The notes under the pieces are model-generated. The model was not told the DNA's origin and ran no database searches. It was given only the letters and a program-made list of their open reading frames with translations. DNA of 7,185 nt from Roseiflexaceae bacterium UBA965 (GTDB taxonomy: Bacteria; Chloroflexota; Chloroflexia; Chloroflexales; Roseiflexaceae): the NCBI GenBank assembly GCA_002292925.1, contig DBCF01000143.1:1-7185 (forward strand), read 5' to 3'. Position numbers and translations under genes: made by a program. Numbering within the stretch: the first letter of the stretch is position 1; each line of letters starts with the position of its first letter. Of the stretch, positions 6,025 through 7,185 are shown in pieces.

Positions 6025-6327
6025 TTATTCGGGGAGGGTCCGGAGGGAACTAGGATGGAGCAAGTCTTCGACAATTTGTTGTTGGCCCAGATGCTGGGTG
6101 ACGATGGTGGTGACGTGGTGGTGGGTGAGACGACAATAGCGAAAGGGTCCCGGCCAAATGGTCAGATTGGGGCCGTCGTCGCACCGCCCTTGGCAGCCAC
6201 TGGCACGTACATCGCAGCGTGCGCTGAGATTGGCTTGCTCAAGGGCATTGACTAATGTAGGGCGCAAGGTTTCGCCATGGCAAAACGGCCCGTGGCAGAG
6301 GTAGATTCGGTATTCTGGTGTGTTCAT
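6025..6327 (-). CDS. Thioredoxin-like [2Fe-2S] ferredoxin domain protein
   Basis: From the ATG at 6327 the protein has 100 residues. It shows the thioredoxin-like [2Fe-2S] ferredoxin pattern: YRIYLCHGPFCHGETLRP with Cys11 and Cys16, then VRASGCQGRCDDGPNLTIWPG with Cys45 and Cys49, and the family tail RLTHHHVTTIVTQHL ending in a short IVEDLL segment. The four cysteines should hold one [2Fe-2S] cluster; the partner is unknown, with electron transfer or redox sensing likely. An in-frame ATG at 6348 would add seven residues (MLLYNAQ) that are not part of the domain. Neither ATG has a Shine-Dalgarno. A perfect TATAAT ends 6 bases before the 6327 ATG, which suggests a leaderless mRNA and favours that start. 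It lies directly upstream of mrp in the same direction. Confidence 0.9.
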   Translation of the reverse strand: MNTPEYRIYLCHGPFCHGETLRPTLVNALEQANLSARCDVRASGCQGRCDDGPNLTIWPGPFRYCRLTHHHVTTIVTQHLGQQQIVEDLLHPSSLRTLPE

Positions 6328-6333
6328 TTGGGC

Positions 6334-6339
6334 ATTATA
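6334..6339 (-). promoter_or_regulatory. -10 hexamer placing transcription start at the ferredoxin ATG
   Basis: The minus strand reads TATAAT with a six-base gap to the ATG at 6327, so transcription would start at or within a base of the start codon. No clear -35 is seen. The hexamer falls inside the longer reading frame from 6348, so only one of the two interpretations can be right. Confidence 0.45.
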
Positions 6340-6396
6340 CAATAGCATTGTGTACCCAAACTAATCTGTGCTACTGTGCCGATTGTCGGTAAAAAA

Positions 6397-6405
6397 TGAT
6401 ATTAT
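6397..6405 (+). promoter_or_regulatory. Extended -10 promoter candidate for the small ORF and amine oxidase
   Basis: TGA-TATTAT matches an extended -10 with 5 of 6 bases in the hexamer (6400-6405). No good -35 is at the standard distance; a TTGTCG at 6383-6388 is too close to pair with it. A second -10-like TACAAT lies at 6411-6416. Either would give a leader of roughly 20-30 bases before the ATG at 6443. Confidence 0.4.
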
Positions 6406-6442
6406 CGGTGTACAATAAAAAAAACTACAACGAGGTGATGTG

Positions 6443-6610
6443 ATGAATGTACGACTGAACGAAATTTTGACGCCAGAATTACTGACGGAACATGCCCAAC
6501 ACATTCGTGATTTTTTGCTCCTTGAAGGTATCAAACCCGCCGCAGAACTTGGTGAGACATTGCTGTCAGAGCGGCTCATCAAAGAACTTATCGAAGAATT
6601 AGCAGGATAA
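6443..6610 (+). CDS. Small protein of 55 residues, unrecognised
   Basis: The ORF encodes MNVRLNEILTPELLTEHAQH followed by 35 residues and ends in EELAG. It has a good Shine-Dalgarno (GAGGTG at 6432-6437) at normal spacing and normal codon use, and the next start codon is only 5 bases after its stop. These points favour a real gene. The sequence is acidic, rich in Leu and Glu, has no Cys or Trp and no membrane segment, and should be mostly helical, perhaps as two helices split by the GIKPAAELG turn at about 29-37. I recognise no family. The adjacent amine oxidase suggests co-expression, possibly as a partner or translational leader. Only its shortness weakens the call. Confidence 0.65.
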   Translation: MNVRLNEILTPELLTEHAQHIRDFLLLEGIKPAAELGETLLSERLIKELIEELAG

Positions 6611-6615
6611 CAACT

Positions 6616-7185
6616 ATGAATCAACGTCGCCAATTTGGACGCCTATTGCTCCACAGCCTGATCCTTGCCAGTTGTGGGAGTGCCGCAACTACCACTACCA
6701 CCACCACCACAGATACCAATACTGACACGACGACTAATACGACGACTAATACGACGACTCCACTCAAATCAGGGACCGCAAATGATAATACGGCCGTCGA
6801 TGTATTGATTATCGGTGCTGGTATGGCTGGGGTGTCAGCGGCGGCGACATTGCGGGCCGCCGGCAAAACCGTACACATCCTCGAAGCGCGCAACCGTATC
6901 GGTGGCCGGATGTGGAGCTGGCGCAATTGGGGTGCGCCGGTGGAACTGGGCGCTAATTGGATCGAAACCGCCAAAGGTAACCCACTGGTCAAACTCGCCA
7001 AAGAAGCGGGTGTTGCTACCCATGCCGATCCCGAAGAAGCCGAAGAATTGTTTATCGATACGGTGGCGGGCCGCCCGCTGAGTGAGTCTGAAGCTGAAGA
7101 TTTGTATGACCAAATCGAATCAATGCTCGATGCCTTGATTGAGGCGGCCGAAGAACGTGACATCGACCAAGATGCCAGCTTGCGC
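6616..7185 (+). CDS. FAD-dependent amine oxidase, predicted Tat-exported lipoprotein, C-terminus missing
   Basis: 190 residues are visible and the frame runs off the window. The N-terminus MNQRRQFGRLLLHSLILASC combines a twin-arginine-type motif (RRQFG, 4-8), a hydrophobic stretch and a lipobox L-A-S-C with Cys20. This points to export and lipid anchoring, and Tat export suits a protein that folds around FAD. Residues 25-49 are a Thr/Asn/Asp-rich linker. The FAD-binding Rossmann fold starts at DVLIIGAGMAG (GxGxxG at 67-72), with E90 ending strand 2 to hold the ribose, and IGGRMW at 95-100. LGANWIETAKGNPL (111-124) matches plant/fungal-type polyamine oxidases of the flavin monoamine oxidase family. 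Polyamines or other amines are likely substrates, but the substrate-binding part is outside the window. No clear Shine-Dalgarno precedes the ATG at 6616; translation may be coupled to the small ORF ending 5 bases upstream. Confidence 0.9.
   Translation, partial: MNQRRQFGRLLLHSLILASCGSAATTTTTTTTDTNTDTTTNTTTNTTTPLKSGTANDNTAVDVLIIGAGMAGVSAAATLRAAGKTVHILEARNRIGGRMWSWRNWGAPVELGANWIETAKGNPLVKLAKEAGVATHADPEEAEELFIDTVAGRPLSESEAEDLYDQIESMLDALIEAAEERDIDQDASLR
6727..6759 (+). repeat. 12-bp tandem repeat (2.75 copies) in the amine oxidase linker
   Basis: The unit ACGACGACTAAT occurs at 6727-6738 and 6739-6750, with a partial copy at 6751-6759, encoding Thr-Thr-Thr-Asn repeats. It is preceded by a run of eight Thr codons at 6688-6711 (mostly ACC). 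Both keep the reading frame on copy change, so linker length could vary between strains. Confidence 0.9.

Noticed and set aside
6621..7163. A 180-codon open frame on the minus strand rich in Ser and Val
   Set aside because: It is antisense to the amine oxidase; its Val-rich stretch is only the complement of the Thr-codon repeats, and it shows no domain.
1..7185. CRISPR array, insertion sequence, tRNA/rRNA or phage genes
   Set aside because: No regularly spaced repeats, transposase, terminal inverted repeats, cloverleaf or phage-like coding was seen; the window is filled by ordinary chromosomal genes.

Overview
The window carries ordinary bacterial genes with moderate-to-high GC coding and AT-rich spacers. 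Nothing in it fixes the taxon. The gene mix and the style of the proteins (a HesB/IscA protein with a Gly/Cys tail, an Mrp ATPase without CXXC, Gram-positive-type LexA-like boxes, an Asp-box repeat protein) would suit a member of the Chloroflexota such as Chloroflexia. That is an inference from memory, not a search result.

Layout from left to right. Positions 1-1553, minus strand: a probable three-gene transcription unit, read from the right as a single-domain rhodanese, a class I SAM methyltransferase with an N-terminal zinc-ribbon-like segment, and an Asp-box (BNR) repeat protein cut by the window edge. The last two are separated by only 3 bases. Positions 1691-2281, minus strand: a self-contained A-type Fe-S carrier gene (HesB/IscA/ErpA family) with a strong sigma70-type promoter, a 16-bp palindrome over the predicted transcription start, a strong Shine-Dalgarno and an intrinsic terminator. 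Positions 2383-3662, plus strand: divergently transcribed dinB (DNA polymerase IV), preceded by two AGAACATAT repeats that resemble LexA boxes. Positions 3645-6327, minus strand: three Fe-S-related genes in one direction, read from the right as a thioredoxin-like [2Fe-2S] ferredoxin, an Mrp/ApbC ATPase with an N-terminal DUF59 (MIP18) domain, and moaA (GTP 3',8-cyclase). moaA overlaps the end of dinB tail to tail. Positions 6397-7185, plus strand: an unrecognised 55-residue ORF followed 5 bases later by the start of a secreted FAD amine oxidase, which has a combined twin-arginine/lipobox signal and a Thr-rich linker and is truncated by the window end.

The common thread is Fe-S metabolism: an A-type carrier, an Mrp-type carrier ATPase, a [2Fe-2S] protein and a radical-SAM enzyme with two [4Fe-4S] clusters lie within about 4.6 kb. 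dinB is a DNA-damage gene inserted between them. I see no mobile element, CRISPR array, tRNA or rRNA, and no convincing new multi-gene system. The points most worth a second look are regulatory (LexA-like boxes, the palindrome at the Fe-S carrier promoter, a possibly leaderless ferredoxin mRNA) and protein variants (Mrp without CXXC, the Cys-tailed HesB protein, the Tat/lipoprotein amine oxidase and the small ORF before it).
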